In this document: positions 9,247 to 18,791 of the stretch, in pieces | Layout of the letters: the number at the start of each line of letters is the position of its first letter | How positions within the stretch are numbered: the first letter of the stretch is position 1 | NCBI RefSeq assembly: GCF_025420485.1 | Contig: NZ_JAOEFD010000007.1 | Coordinates: 92,260-156,259 of the forward strand | DNA from: Nesterenkonia marinintestina | GTDB lineage: Bacteria; Actinomycetota; Actinomycetes; Actinomycetales; Micrococcaceae | Length of the DNA stretch: 64,000 nt | Reading direction: 5' to 3' | Notes under the pieces: generated by a model | Database searches by the model: none | The model's input: the letters and a program-made list of their open reading frames with translations, nothing else | Told to the model about the DNA's origin: nothing | Program-made: the position numbers and the translations under genes

Positions 9247-9332
9247 CGCCGCACCTCCGCTGTGAGTTCTGTGTCACGGCTCACGGTATGGAGCGGAGGC
9301 GGGAAGCGCAATCTGGGGCGCTGCGCGTCGGC

Positions 9333-10232
9333 TCAGAGGTGGGTCTCGACGTCGGCGTCCTCGCGCAGCTCGTCGACCTTCTCCATCACGGCCTCGGAGC
9401 GCTTCTGCTGGATCAGGCTCTGCTCGAGCTCGTCGCGGACCTCGTCGAGCTCCGGCACCTCGGGCTGCTCGGCCTCGGCGTCGCCTCCCTCGGCATCACC
9501 CTCGGCATCACCCTCCGAGTCGCCGTCCTCGGGAGCGACGGGGCCCTGGCCGAGCTCCTCGTCGTCGCCCTCAGACCCGTCCTCGGAGTCCTCCTCGGCA
9601 TCCTCGCCGCCTTCCGCCTCCTGCTGCATCTGTCCGTACTGCTGGTCGTAGAGCTCCTCGACCTCCTCGTCCGAGGGCTCCTCGACGTCCATGTCCTCGA
9701 CGACCTCGTCGATCAGCACCTGGTCGGCGGCGTCGGCGCGCATCTCCTCCTTCGAGGGACCGTCCTCGCCCACCGACTCGAGCATCTCGTCCACCGAGTC
9801 CGCCCCGGAGCTCTCCGCAGTCTGCTCGAGGATCTCGTCGACGTCCTCCTCGGAGGCCTCGTAGCCCTCGTCCTCGGCATAGGCGACGAGCAGCTGGGCA
9901 CCGATCATGGACTCGAGCGTCTCGTCCTTCAGCTGGTCCTGGTCGACCTCCTCGCCGGCCATCTGGGACTGCATGGCGGCCTGCTGGAACTGCGACTCGT
10001 ACATCATCCGGAACTGATCGCCGGTGATCTCCTCACCCTCGACCTCGGCGACGACGTCGGGGATGCCCTCCAGATCGGGCTCGGGCATATCCTGGTCCTG
10101 CATGCCGCCCTCTTCGGCGCCCTGCTCCTGTGAGCCGGGTTCGCCGGCCTGGTCCTCCGGGGCCTCGGAACAGGCGGCCAGACCCACCATGGCGGCGGTG
10201 AGCGCCAGCGACGTGATCAGCTTCTTCGACAC
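9333..10232 (-). CDS. Acidic lipoprotein with SurA-like N-terminal domain
   Basis: Predicted surface lipoprotein of 299 aa. The start is GTG 10232, preceded by GGAGG, which gives a signal peptide KKLITSLALTAAMVG and lipobox L-A-A-C. The region after the Cys resembles the SurA/PrsA chaperone N-terminal domain (VVAEVEGEEITGDQF). No parvulin isomerase domain follows. Instead there is an extremely acidic linker (GGEDAEEDSEDGSEGDDEE and similar), then a helical C-terminus (LIQQKRSEAVMEKVDEL). An extracytoplasmic chaperone or scaffold role is inferred. The acidity matches other secreted tails here and suggests a salt-adapted organism. Confidence 0.75.
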   Translation of the reverse strand: MSKKLITSLALTAAMVGLAACSEAPEDQAGEPGSQEQGAEEGGMQDQDMPEPDLEGIPDVVAEVEGEEITGDQFRMMYESQFQQAAMQSQMAGEEVDQDQLKDETLESMIGAQLLVAYAEDEGYEASEEDVDEILEQTAESSGADSVDEMLESVGEDGPSKEEMRADAADQVLIDEVVEDMDVEEPSDEEVEELYDQQYGQMQQEAEGGEDAEEDSEDGSEGDDEELGQGPVAPEDGDSEGDAEGDAEGGDAEAEQPEVPELDEVRDELEQSLIQQKRSEAVMEKVDELREDADVETHL

Positions 10233-10439
10233 GTTCAGGTCCTCCCTGTGGTTCGCAACGCGCCGGCACGCTAACACACGGGTCAGGACGCCGGATCCAG
10301 ACGGGCGCGCGGATCACCAGGCGGTGTTCAGACGAGCCGCCGAGGCTGATCAGCGCCTCAGAGGACGGGACCGTGGGTCTCGACAGGCCACGCGATCCAG
10401 CTGTTTCGGAGCGCGCCAGCGTGGGTTCAGGGGCAATGG

Positions 10440-13400
10440 TCACGCCACCTCGGTAGGAAGCGCGCTCTGCTTGATACGGTGCAACGTCTCGACGATGACA
10501 TCCACCTCATCGTCGGGAAAGACGTGGTCGGGGCCGATGGGAGCGTGGTCGGTGTACGGCGACTCAAAGAGACGCTCCGGCTCCATCACTCCGTTGTGGG
10601 TCAGCTCATCGACGATGAGGTTCACGAAGCGGACCTGGTCGGCGGTGAACTTCGTGCCGTCCAGATAGTTCTCGAACGCCTCGATGGCCGCGGTGCGCTC
10701 GAGACCGACGAGCCCGCGGACGAAGATCCCCAGACCGCCGGTCTGCTCTTCGGCCCAGTCGAGGTCGACTTGCTGTCCGCCGGAAGCGAGCAGCATCGCC
10801 TCCAACTCGGTGAGGTCGTCAGGGGTCAGCTGCTTGTTCCGGCGCAGGCGCTGAAGGGCTAGGTTGTCGAGGTGCTCACGGAGGTAGGCCTCGGCTTTGG
10901 AACGGAAGCGCTCTACGTTGGTGCCGGGGGTGATGCGCGGCAGCACGACCTCGACGTCTTCGCCGATCGTGTCCTCGAAATCGGAGTAGATCGGGTTGCG
11001 TGCCGTCTTCTCGATAAACCGCGCGAGGCCGCGGATTCGGATCCGGGCGAGCTCCAGCATCGGTAGTGAGACGTCGATCCACCACTCGTCGCCGGCCACG
11101 GACTCCAGCAGCTCGGCCTGCTCGGCGACGCTCGGGATCGCGGTCTTGCCGAGCAGCGCGGCGGCGATGGCCTGAACGGTCTCTCGCAGCCGTTCGGCCA
11201 GCACAGCGTCGCCGTCGAGCTGGGCGAGTTGGCGACGCAGGATGAGGAGATCGAAGCGCTTGGCGTCCTCGTCGTCGTCATGCATCGAGGACGGCAGTCC
11301 GGCGAGCGTGAGGAGCGCCTCGGAGTCCTCAGGCCCGATCGTGTTCCACGCCTCTGCAGAGGCATACTTCTCGACGGCCCGACGGTGCGGCCGCACGACG
11401 AAGTTCTCGAGGTTCATCCCGGCGACGACCTCGTGCAGCGTCTTCACGGTGGAAGAGCGCAGGTCGGGTTCTTCGTCGCCGAGCGCCGTGACGAGTCCGA
11501 GTCGCGCTTCGAAGAGGCGCCGGGAGAGCGACTTCTGCGTCTGTCCATGTGATCCGGGTAGGTCATGACTGAAATACTCGAGATTGCCACAGAAGTCGAA
11601 GACGAGGAAGTCCTGCTTGTCCTCACCGGGACCGAACAGGTCCGGGGAGAGCCTGGTACCGCGTCCGATCATCTGCCAGAACTTCGCCTTCGAGCGCACC
11701 ATCTTGAAGAAGACGAGGTTGACGACCTCGGGCACGTCGATGCCCGTGTCGAGCATGTCGACGCTGATCGCGATGTGCGGTGCCTTGTCCTTGATCGAGA
11801 AATCGTCGATCAGTGACTGCGCGTACGGCGTGCTGTGGGTGACCACTCGGGCGAAGTGGCCGGCGAGTTCGGGGTAGCTGAGGTTGAAGCGCTTCTCGAT
11901 GAACTCGGCATGCTTCTGACTCTTGGCGAAGATGATCGTCTTGCCCAGTCGGTCATCGCCGGCGACCCGGTAGCCCTTCGTCATCAACGTTTCGAGCACC
12001 TTGTCGACGGTGTCCTCGTTGAACAGGAAGCGGTTGAGCTCCTCCGCGCCCACTGCCTCGGGTGGTCCGTCTTCGCCCCAGTCGAGCCCGTCCCACTGGT
12101 CCTTCTCCTCGTCTGTGAGGTCGTCGTACTTGATGCCCGAGCGTAGGAACTTCGTGCCGACGCTGGTGCCCTTCGGCGGCACGAGGTAGCCCGACTCGAC
12201 GGCCTCGTCGAGTGAGTAGTTGTCGGTGGGCACACCATCCTCAAGATGGAACAGCCGGTAGGTGTTGTGGTCGACCTCGTCCTTGGGGGTCGCCGTCAGG
12301 CCGATCAGCAGCGAGTCGAAGTAGTCGAAGATCGCGCCGTACTTGGCGTAGACGGAACGGTGCGCCTCGTCGATGACGATGAGGTCGAAGTAGCCCGGGC
12401 CGAAGCGGCGCTTCCCATGGTCGATCTCGTTGATGAGGTTCATCATCGTCGGGTAAGTCGAGACGTACACCCGACCCTCGATCGCCTTCTCGGTGACGAG
12501 ATTGACCGTCGTCGAGCCGGGCAGATGCTCCGTGAATGCGTGGACGCTCTGGTTCACCAGCGCCGTGCGGTCGGCGAGGAAGAGCACTCGCTTGATCCAG
12601 TTCGCCGTCTGCAGCAGGTCGACGAGGGCGATGGTGGTGCGAGTCTTGCCGGAGCCGGTGGCCATGACCAGCAGCGCCTCGCGCTGCTTCCGGTCGAACG
12701 CCTCGCCCACAGCCTTGATCGCCCGCACCTGATACGGACGGCCGGCGATATCGGTGTTCGCCTGCGCTGACGACAACGGGAGCCTGGTCTGGCGCCGTTG
12801 GATCATGAGCTCCAGCTCGTCCCGCGTATAGAAGCCCTGGATCTCCCGCGGCGGGTACCCGCCGGCGTCGTCCCAGATCCGGTGCTCGTAGCCGTTGGTG
12901 TAGAAGATCACCGGACGACGGCCGAACTGCCGCTCCAGGCAGTCGGCGTACAGCTTGGCCTGCTGTTGGCCGACCTCGGCGGACTTGGCGGTGCGCTTGG
13001 CCTCCACCACAGCCAGGGGCAGGCCGTCGGTGCCCCACAGGACGTAGTCGACGAATCCCTCGCCTCCAACGTTGGGCATGCCGGTGACGGGGTACTCGCG
13101 GTCGCGCTCCTCGTCCAGCGCCCACCCAGCTTCGCGCAGCAGGACATCGATGAACAGGTCGCGCGCGGCGGCCTCGTCGTAGTCACGCGTGTCGGGTGCG
13201 GCTGCCGCTTGGGCTGCGGCGATCTGGGCCTTGAGCTCGGCGATCTCGGCCTCGTGGCCGGCCAGCCGGTCGTCCTTCTCCGCGAGTTCGCGGGTGTGGG
13301 CCTCGTCCTGTTCCTTGAACTTCTCCGCGAGTTGGGCCACCTCTGCGCGTGAGAGCGGTGCGGCCTGGGCAGCCAGCTCCGGATCGAACTGGGCGTGGAG

Positions 13401-13790
13401 CGGCACCGCCGTCGGCGCTGGGGAGTGATGGTACGACGTCCACACGACCACGTGGAACAGCTCCCGCAGCACGGTCAGCCCGACGTCAGGTCGAATCTGG
13501 CGGGCGTCGTGAACGGCGGTGTTGCCGACGCGACGGATCGCCGTCAGCTTCTCCGTGATGGTCCGCGACACGCAGGCCTTAAACCCGGGGTCGCTGATCT
13601 TCGCCGCGAGGTCGTTGCGGTAAGGGATCTGCAGTGAGAGGACTTCATAGAGGTAGCCGACTACCTTCTCGACCACCCTGCGGGAGTAGAAGCACGCCGA
13701 GCGTGGGTCCGATGACAGGTACGACTCGGCCCGGGCGCAGTCGTCATGCAGTGACGGAAGCGTCTGGCGGACGAAGTCGAAGTTGCCCAT
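10440..13790 (-). CDS. hsdR: Type I restriction enzyme, endonuclease/translocase subunit HsdR
   Basis: ATP-dependent DNA translocase and nuclease of a type I restriction-modification system, 1116 aa. N-terminal 1-125 is a DUF4145-like helical domain (SRRVVEKVVGYLYEVL). Residues 150-195 are a coiled coil. Next is the nuclease core (GFVDYVLWG, then VVEAKRTAKS). Then come superfamily 2 helicase motifs: Walker A MATGSGKT, DEAH box VIDEAHRSV, TATP, and motif VI IGRGTRL. The C-terminal 300 residues match the EcoEI-type HsdR tail that docks on the methylase. It is last in the operon, 9 bp after the NucS-like gene. Confidence 0.93.
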   Translation of the reverse strand: MGNFDFVRQTLPSLHDDCARAESYLSSDPRSACFYSRRVVEKVVGYLYEVLSLQIPYRNDLAAKISDPGFKACVSRTITEKLTAIRRVGNTAVHDARQIRPDVGLTVLRELFHVVVWTSYHHSPAPTAVPLHAQFDPELAAQAAPLSRAEVAQLAEKFKEQDEAHTRELAEKDDRLAGHEAEIAELKAQIAAAQAAAAPDTRDYDEAAARDLFIDVLLREAGWALDEERDREYPVTGMPNVGGEGFVDYVLWGTDGLPLAVVEAKRTAKSAEVGQQQAKLYADCLERQFGRRPVIFYTNGYEHRIWDDAGGYPPREIQGFYTRDELELMIQRRQTRLPLSSAQANTDIAGRPYQVRAIKAVGEAFDRKQREALLVMATGSGKTRTTIALVDLLQTANWIKRVLFLADRTALVNQSVHAFTEHLPGSTTVNLVTEKAIEGRVYVSTYPTMMNLINEIDHGKRRFGPGYFDLIVIDEAHRSVYAKYGAIFDYFDSLLIGLTATPKDEVDHNTYRLFHLEDGVPTDNYSLDEAVESGYLVPPKGTSVGTKFLRSGIKYDDLTDEEKDQWDGLDWGEDGPPEAVGAEELNRFLFNEDTVDKVLETLMTKGYRVAGDDRLGKTIIFAKSQKHAEFIEKRFNLSYPELAGHFARVVTHSTPYAQSLIDDFSIKDKAPHIAISVDMLDTGIDVPEVVNLVFFKMVRSKAKFWQMIGRGTRLSPDLFGPGEDKQDFLVFDFCGNLEYFSHDLPGSHGQTQKSLSRRLFEARLGLVTALGDEEPDLRSSTVKTLHEVVAGMNLENFVVRPHRRAVEKYASAEAWNTIGPEDSEALLTLAGLPSSMHDDDEDAKRFDLLILRRQLAQLDGDAVLAERLRETVQAIAAALLGKTAIPSVAEQAELLESVAGDEWWIDVSLPMLELARIRIRGLARFIEKTARNPIYSDFEDTIGEDVEVVLPRITPGTNVERFRSKAEAYLREHLDNLALQRLRRNKQLTPDDLTELEAMLLASGGQQVDLDWAEEQTGGLGIFVRGLVGLERTAAIEAFENYLDGTKFTADQVRFVNLIVDELTHNGVMEPERLFESPYTDHAPIGPDHVFPDDEVDVIVETLHRIKQSALPTEVA

Positions 13791-13799
13791 GGCGTACTT

Positions 13800-14879
13800 T
13801 CACTCCCCGTCGTCGAGATTGAAGTGGGCGGCCAGGCGTCCGAGCGTGAACTCCTGACGCAGCTTGCATGCGCTGTGCTGGCTGGCGAACATGCCCTTCT
13901 CCCAATAGGCGTCGCTCTGGGGGCGGGCGTCGATCCACTCGACAGGGACCACCCATTCCGCATCGTCATCGTCGAGTTCGGCCGTCGCGAAGCGGTAGTC
14001 CGTGGCGAGCTGCTGCCCGTCCAGTGGTTGCCACTGACCGTTGATGCGGACCCGGGCCTCCTCGAACCGCGTCGCTGGCCTCACGGTGATGCCGACGCCC
14101 ACAAATCCGGTACTGGGGACGTTGACCCAGACGCGCGCGCCCTCGGGGAGTGACCGGATGGTCTGAGAGTAGAACTTGCCCTGACCGGCGGAGATGAAAT
14201 TGAACCTGCGAGCGTCCTCCCACACGCGATCGCCACCGAAGGAGACGTACCAGTCCATTCCGTTCCAGGGGGCACGCTTGCTCTTCTTATTACCCGCGGC
14301 CGCGGTCGGTGACTCGTCATCGGAGGAGACGAGCCAGGATCGGGCCAAGTAACATCGTCCGTCATCCTCCAGGTAGGAGAAGAAGACAGCGCTGACGGGG
14401 ACGCCGAAGTCGCGCAGGTAGTTGACTATGCGCTCCGAGCTGGCATCGAGCTCGGCGGCCACGATGGTGAGGTTGAGGTCGCCGTTGAGCTCGTCTGGCG
14501 GCGCGCTGCCGAAGACGTCCTCAAACGCGGCCTCAAACGGTTGGGCGAGGTGTTGAGTGGCGATGTCGATCACGTCTTCGCGAGAGAGCGTGGACACCCA
14601 CGAGCCGTAGTCGAGCACCTGGGCGACGACCTCGCGGGGCGTCTTGTCGCGCTTGAGCTCCAGCAGGTGCAGGTTGCCGTCGACGTCGATAGCCAGTAGA
14701 TCGAGGCGTGGGCCGTGGGGCGTGATCACCTCACTGCCGATGACTAGTAGCCGCTCGCCGAGCAGCGAGGGGTCGCGCTTGAGGAACTCGTGGAGGTCAC
14801 TCTCGGCTGGGAGCCTCGACGTCACCAACGGCATCGGCTCGTCGCCGTCGATCCGCCACATCCTCATCTCAACGGGCAT
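13800..14879 (-). CDS. NucS/DUF91-like PD-(D/E)XK nuclease with PUA/EVE-like C-terminal region
   Basis: A 359 aa protein between hsdS and hsdR. Residues 40-95 hold a PD-(D/E)XK core: Asp59 in RLDLLAID, E73-L-K75, and a QxxxY motif (Q86 to Y90), as in the C-terminal domain of NucS/DUF91 nucleases. Residues of about 205-300 (MDWYVSFGG, EGARVWVNVPSTGFVGVGI) resemble EVE/PUA-type domains, some of which read modified bases; that is weaker and by eye. The start at ATG 14879 is 3 bp after hsdS. Operon position implies an accessory role in restriction, or a passenger modification-dependent nuclease. It is not canonical NucS, which is shorter and stands alone. Confidence 0.65.
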   Translation of the reverse strand: MPVEMRMWRIDGDEPMPLVTSRLPAESDLHEFLKRDPSLLGERLLVIGSEVITPHGPRLDLLAIDVDGNLHLLELKRDKTPREVVAQVLDYGSWVSTLSREDVIDIATQHLAQPFEAAFEDVFGSAPPDELNGDLNLTIVAAELDASSERIVNYLRDFGVPVSAVFFSYLEDDGRCYLARSWLVSSDDESPTAAAGNKKSKRAPWNGMDWYVSFGGDRVWEDARRFNFISAGQGKFYSQTIRSLPEGARVWVNVPSTGFVGVGITVRPATRFEEARVRINGQWQPLDGQQLATDYRFATAELDDDDAEWVVPVEWIDARPQSDAYWEKGMFASQHSACKLRQEFTLGRLAAHFNLDDGE

Positions 14880-14882
14880 GGG

Positions 14883-16037
14883 TCATAGCTCCCCTCGGAA
14901 GGCGCGGGATTGGAGCGAGACGAAGAGCTCGTCGTCCGCGTGTGCAGCGATTTCGATCCGTTCGCGAAGCTTCTGATGCGCTTCCAAGCGGTTTGCGAAC
15001 TCTCGCTGGTGCTCGAGCGAAGGTAGTGGAGCAGTACACTCCAGGAGTTTGGCTTTGCCGATGTTGCGAACACCCGCAGCACCACTTGCGTTGTGCCGGA
15101 TGAAAGCGCGCGTCTCCGGAGACCTAAGGACTCCCAGCACATACGGCGCTTCAACCGGTCCTTGTGGCCGGACAACAAGCCGCCAGACCTTATCGGGAAG
15201 GAAGAGATCCTCCGGTTCGCCCCTGACAACGGTTGTTGCGCCGAGCAGATCAAGTGAGCCACTAGCCCGGCCGAAAAGAATATCGCCAGCTTGAACGCGA
15301 TGGCTCTCTGGCGGTGAGTATTGACTGGGCATCGGCTTAGACTCTGAAGACACGAAGGTCCCAGAAGAGATGGCGCTGACCTTCATCACACGGTTGGTTG
15401 GGTGCGCGTCGAGTTCTGTTCCTATTACATTCTTCCCGCTGACGAAATCTACACCGATGTCCTTTAGCCGTGCATGCTGGGGCGTGCTTGCGAACATGTC
15501 GTTGAAGATCGACTGGGTGAGGGCGTCGAGGTGGGCGAGGACTTGGCGGCGCTTGGCGCGGAGGGCGTCGGCGTGGTCGAGGATCGTGGCGATGCGGCGC
15601 TGCTCGGGGAGGGGCGGGAGTGCTATCGGGAAACCGAGGAACTCGTCCTCTTTGATGCGTCGGCGATTGGTCGCACCGCGACTTCTAGCCCGAATTTGTT
15701 GTTCGAGTTGTCCTGACGCAAAGAAGTGCTGGAGATAGCGATCGTCGATTCGATTGCGGCGGATCTCAAAGACCGGGAAGTCCTTGCTGACGACAGCGCC
15801 GTCCAACTCAGCAGGAACAATCGCGAATGCTCCGTTGCGCGCATCGATGCGGGAGTAGATGAACTGTCCCGTTTGAACTCGGTACCCGGTGAAAGGGACG
15901 GGGGTCTTCCCGGCGCCGATCACTCGCCGGATGGCACCCCCACCGTTGAGCTTGACGGTCACGAATCGTTCTTTGGCCGGATGCACGATCCGTTCCGGGA
16001 CTCCGGCCACGTCGAGAACATCTGCCAGGGTGGTCAC
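14883..16037 (-). CDS. hsdS: Type I restriction-modification specificity subunit HsdS
   Basis: DNA recognition subunit, 384 aa, with two target recognition domains (about 15-135 and 210-340) and two helical spacers. The first spacer begins PLPEQRRIATILDHADALRAKRRQ, here at residues 141-164; the second begins PSLEHQREFANRLEAHQKLR. Each target domain reads one half of a bipartite site, so specificity cannot be told from sequence. The GTG start overlaps the hsdM stop (GTGA), so translation is coupled. Base composition is lower in GC than neighbours, as is usual for exchanged hsdS genes. Confidence 0.93.
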   Translation of the reverse strand: MTTLADVLDVAGVPERIVHPAKERFVTVKLNGGGAIRRVIGAGKTPVPFTGYRVQTGQFIYSRIDARNGAFAIVPAELDGAVVSKDFPVFEIRRNRIDDRYLQHFFASGQLEQQIRARSRGATNRRRIKEDEFLGFPIALPPLPEQRRIATILDHADALRAKRRQVLAHLDALTQSIFNDMFASTPQHARLKDIGVDFVSGKNVIGTELDAHPTNRVMKVSAISSGTFVSSESKPMPSQYSPPESHRVQAGDILFGRASGSLDLLGATTVVRGEPEDLFLPDKVWRLVVRPQGPVEAPYVLGVLRSPETRAFIRHNASGAAGVRNIGKAKLLECTAPLPSLEHQREFANRLEAHQKLRERIEIAAHADDELFVSLQSRAFRGEL

Positions 16038-17488
16038 GACAGCATCGACCTCAGCTCGGCGAGGCCCTGGGAGATCTCGTCCTCCAGTAGCTCGATGTCG
16101 GCGATGATCTCCATGGGCGCGCGGTGCTCGACCTCGTCGTGGACGATCTCCTTGTACCGGTTCACCGACAGGTCGTAGCCCTGGGCCTTGATGTCGGCCT
16201 TCGGCACCATGAACGACTGTTCGGTGCGGACGCGGTCTTGTTCGTCATCCAGGTTCTGCCAGCGGGTCAGCACGTCGGGGAGATCGTTGGTGTCCACCAG
16301 ATTGCGCTTGTCGTCGAGGGAGAAGCCGTCGGCGCGGACGTCATAGAACCAGACGTCGTCTGTGCCGCCGGAGTTGGTCTTGGTGAAGAACAGGATGGCC
16401 GTGGAGACGCCGGCGTACGGCCGGAAGACGCCGCTGGGCAGCTTCACCACTGCGTCGAGCTTCTGGTCCTCAACCAGGATGCGGCGCAGCTCCTTGTGGG
16501 CCTTCGACGAGCCGAACAGCACGCCGTCGGGCACGATGACGGCCGCGCGGCCACCCGGCTTCAACAGCTTGAGGAAGAGGGCGAGGAACAGCAGCTCGGT
16601 CTTCTTCGTCTTGACCACCCGCTGCAGGTCCTTGGACGTCGCCTCGTAGTCGAGTGAACCGGCGAACGGCGGATTGGCCAGGATGAGCGAGTACTGGTTC
16701 GTGTCGCCGGCGGCGCCCTCAGAGAGGGAGTCGCGGTAGCGGATGTCGGGAGAGTCCACGCCATGCAGGAGCATGTTCATGGAGCCGATGCGCAGCATGG
16801 TCGAGTCGAAATCGTAGCCGTGGAACATCGAGGAATGGAAGTGACGGCGCTGTCCGTCGTCCAGAAGCGCGTCGGGGTGAGTTTCGCGGATGTACTCGCT
16901 TGCCGCAACGAGGAAGCCCGCTGTGCCGCAGGCCGGGTCGCAGATCTCGTCCACGGGCTGTGGCGCGGTCATCTGCACCATGAGGTCGATGATGTGGCGC
17001 GGGGTGCGGAACTGGCCGTTGACGCCGGCGGAAGCGATCTTGGATAGCAGGTACTCGTACAGGTCGCCGTTGGTGTCGCGGTCGGCCATCGGGATGCCAT
17101 CGAGCATGTCGACGACCTTCGACAGCAGCGCCGCGTTCGGGATGGTGAACCGCGCGTCCTTCATGTGCTGGCTGTAGGTGGTGCCGTCGCCGAGGCCGCG
17201 CAAGAGGGGGAAGACCTCATCGGCGACGGTCTTGTACATCACCTCGGGCGAGGTGTTCTTGAACTGGGCCCACCGCAGGTGATCATCACCGGGCTGGAAG
17301 ACCCGGTTCTCGACAGGGTCTTGCGTCACTCTCGCCTTGCGTTCGGCCAGGGTCTGGATGTCGTCGAGGCGTCGGATGAACAGCAGGTAGGTGATCTGCT
17401 CGATGACCTCTAACGGGTTGCTGATACCGCCAGACCAGAAAGCGTCCCAGACGCGGTCGATCCTGCTCTTCAAGTCACCAGTCACCAT
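16034..17488 (-). CDS. hsdM: Type I restriction-modification N6-adenine methyltransferase HsdM
   Basis: Methylates adenine in the HsdS-defined site to protect self DNA. The N-terminal helical HsdM domain (MVTGDLKSRIDRVWDAFWSG) is followed by the SAM motif CDPACGTAGF and the catalytic motif NPPF (LILANPPFAG). I start it at ATG 17488, giving 484 aa, because the residues upstream in the same frame are not family-like. It is first in the operon hsdM-hsdS-nuclease-hsdR. About 230 bp without a gene lie between it and the XRE regulator; I see no clear promoter there. Confidence 0.93.
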   Translation of the reverse strand: MVTGDLKSRIDRVWDAFWSGGISNPLEVIEQITYLLFIRRLDDIQTLAERKARVTQDPVENRVFQPGDDHLRWAQFKNTSPEVMYKTVADEVFPLLRGLGDGTTYSQHMKDARFTIPNAALLSKVVDMLDGIPMADRDTNGDLYEYLLSKIASAGVNGQFRTPRHIIDLMVQMTAPQPVDEICDPACGTAGFLVAASEYIRETHPDALLDDGQRRHFHSSMFHGYDFDSTMLRIGSMNMLLHGVDSPDIRYRDSLSEGAAGDTNQYSLILANPPFAGSLDYEATSKDLQRVVKTKKTELLFLALFLKLLKPGGRAAVIVPDGVLFGSSKAHKELRRILVEDQKLDAVVKLPSGVFRPYAGVSTAILFFTKTNSGGTDDVWFYDVRADGFSLDDKRNLVDTNDLPDVLTRWQNLDDEQDRVRTEQSFMVPKADIKAQGYDLSVNRYKEIVHDEVEHRAPMEIIADIELLEDEISQGLAELRSMLS

Positions 17489-17720
17489 AGGCGGAACTCT
17501 AGCAAGCCAGCCCAGCTCTCCTACTGGCTCACGTTCGGGCTGCTCGCGGGGACCGCCCCGTCGGCGACAATGGTCTCCTCCGACGCTGGAGACGCAAGCG
17601 ATACTGGCCGCACTCGCGGACACCTGGCTACCTGAGTCATATGGGCTGCAACTAGGGCCGCTTCCAGCTCAGAAACCCAGGCGGCCTCAGCCGTGCTGCG
17701 GCGGGGGCGTCGGGGGCTGC

Positions 17721-18035
17721 TCAGATGTCGTCGTCGCCGACGGGCCCGCCCTCACCCTCCCAGCGCTCGATCTGACGGACCTTGCGGGAGTTGAACTTCT
17801 GCCGCACCCCGTAGCCGTGGTCGTCGTCCTCGGGGATGAACACGACGCCGAACCGTTCGAGGGCGGCCTGCAGGCGACGGATCTGCTCGTCGTGGAGCGG
17901 GCGACGGCGCTTCTCGAACTCACGGACCTGATCGCGCTCGAGGTCCGCCGCGTCGGCGATGACGGCGGCGGAGACCTGCGCGAGCGCCCGACCGGCCCGT
18001 GCGAGGTCAGGACTGATCAGTGATTGGGTGCTCAT
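17721..18035 (-). CDS. Small XRE-type transcriptional regulator
   Basis: A 104 aa protein with one Cro/CI-type helix-turn-helix (RALAQVSAAVIADAADLERDQVREFE), followed by RRPLHDEQIRRLQAALERFGVVFIPEDD, the usual tail of single-domain XRE regulators. The start at ATG 18035 is set by a CATAAT -10 box exactly 6 nt upstream; upstream residues in the frame are not protein-like. Its position next to the type I system suggests it could control restriction genes, but it is not in the same transcript as far as I can see. Confidence 0.75.
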   Translation of the reverse strand: MSTQSLISPDLARAGRALAQVSAAVIADAADLERDQVREFEKRRRPLHDEQIRRLQAALERFGVVFIPEDDDHGYGVRQKFNSRKVRQIERWEGEGGPVGDDDI

Positions 18036-18041
18036 GCTCCC

Positions 18042-18047
18042 ATTATG
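18042..18047 (-). promoter_or_regulatory. -10 box of the leaderless XRE regulator
   Basis: The minus strand reads CATAAT, then GGGAGC (6 nt), then ATG 18035. A GGAG only 1 nt from the start is too close to act as a ribosome site, which favours leaderless initiation. No good -35 was found. Confidence 0.5.
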
Positions 18048-18161
18048 GGGGGAATGCGGCGACCCCGCCCAGGGTCGGTCGTAGACTCCTGGCGTGACGA
18101 CCGGCGCAGCCGCCGGCACAGTCGAGGCGCACGCACCGCCCAGACGAGCCTGAGGAGACCG

Positions 18162-18725
18162 ATGACCGAGGCCCCCCGCACCGCGAAGCAGCGCATGCTC
18201 GCCGGTGAGCCGTACACCCCCGACGCCGAGCTCCATGCCGAGCACCGCGCCGCGCTGAAGCTGGCGGAGGAATACTCACGCGTCTACGTCGACGATGAGG
18301 CCGCCGCGCGGACCGTGCTCGCCCGGCTGGTGGGTGCGCTCGGCGAGGACGTCGACGTCCGGCCCGGACTGAGCGTCGACTACGGCTGGAACATCAGCAT
18401 CGGGTCGGGCACGTTCATCAACAGCGGCCTGACCGCGCTGGACTGTGCGCCGGTGCGGATCGGGGAGCGCTGCCAGATCGGTCCGAACGTGCAGCTGCTC
18501 ACCCCGACCCATCCCCTCGAGGTGGACCAACGGCGCGCCGGCGTCGAGGGCGCGGAGCCCATCACCCTCGGCGACGACGTGTGGCTCGGCGGCGGGGTCA
18601 TCGTCCTGCCCGGAGTCACCGTCGGGGCGAACACGGTGGTCGGTGCGGGTGCCGTGGTGACGAAGGACCTGCCCGCCGACGTCGTCGCCGTAGGGAATCC
18701 GGCGAAGGTCGTCAAGCGACTCTGA
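18162..18725 (+). CDS. maa: Maltose O-acetyltransferase-like hexapeptide acyltransferase
   Basis: Left-handed beta-helix acetyltransferase of 187 aa that transfers acetyl from acetyl-CoA to a sugar or similar acceptor. The N-terminal Mac domain is AKQRMLAGEPYTPDAEL. Hexapeptide repeats follow (IGERCQIGPNVQLLTPTHP, LGDDVWLGGGVIVLPG, GANTVVGAGAVVTKDLP), with the catalytic His in TPTHPL. It ends with the usual GNPAKVVK. ATG 18162 is preceded by GAGGAGA at good spacing. Acceptor specificity is unknown; relatives include maltose, galactoside and nodulation acetyltransferases. Confidence 0.9.
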   Translation: MTEAPRTAKQRMLAGEPYTPDAELHAEHRAALKLAEEYSRVYVDDEAAARTVLARLVGALGEDVDVRPGLSVDYGWNISIGSGTFINSGLTALDCAPVRIGERCQIGPNVQLLTPTHPLEVDQRRAGVEGAEPITLGDDVWLGGGVIVLPGVTVGANTVVGAGAVVTKDLPADVVAVGNPAKVVKRL

Positions 18726-18779
18726 TCGCACGGCCGGGGCCCTCCGCCACCCCACTGACCTGGGATTCTGCCGCGGCAC

Positions 18780-18785
18780 TAGACT
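18780..18785 (+). promoter_or_regulatory. -10 box of leaderless thiE promoter
   Basis: TAGACT, then GACGGC (6 nt), then ATG 18792. A CTGACC at 18755 could be a -35 with a 19 bp spacer. There is no room for a TPP riboswitch between this box and the gene. Confidence 0.55.
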
Positions 18786-18791
18786 GACGGC

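Noticed and set aside
10233..10439. Promoter for the SurA-like lipoprotein
   Set aside because: TAGCGT at 10268-10273 fits TANNNT on the minus strand, but no -35 is present and the gene has a normal ribosome site, so I did not list it.
13800..14879. Canonical NucS mismatch endonuclease
   Set aside because: Only the PD-(D/E)XK core matches; the gene is longer, has a different C-terminus and lies in a restriction operon.
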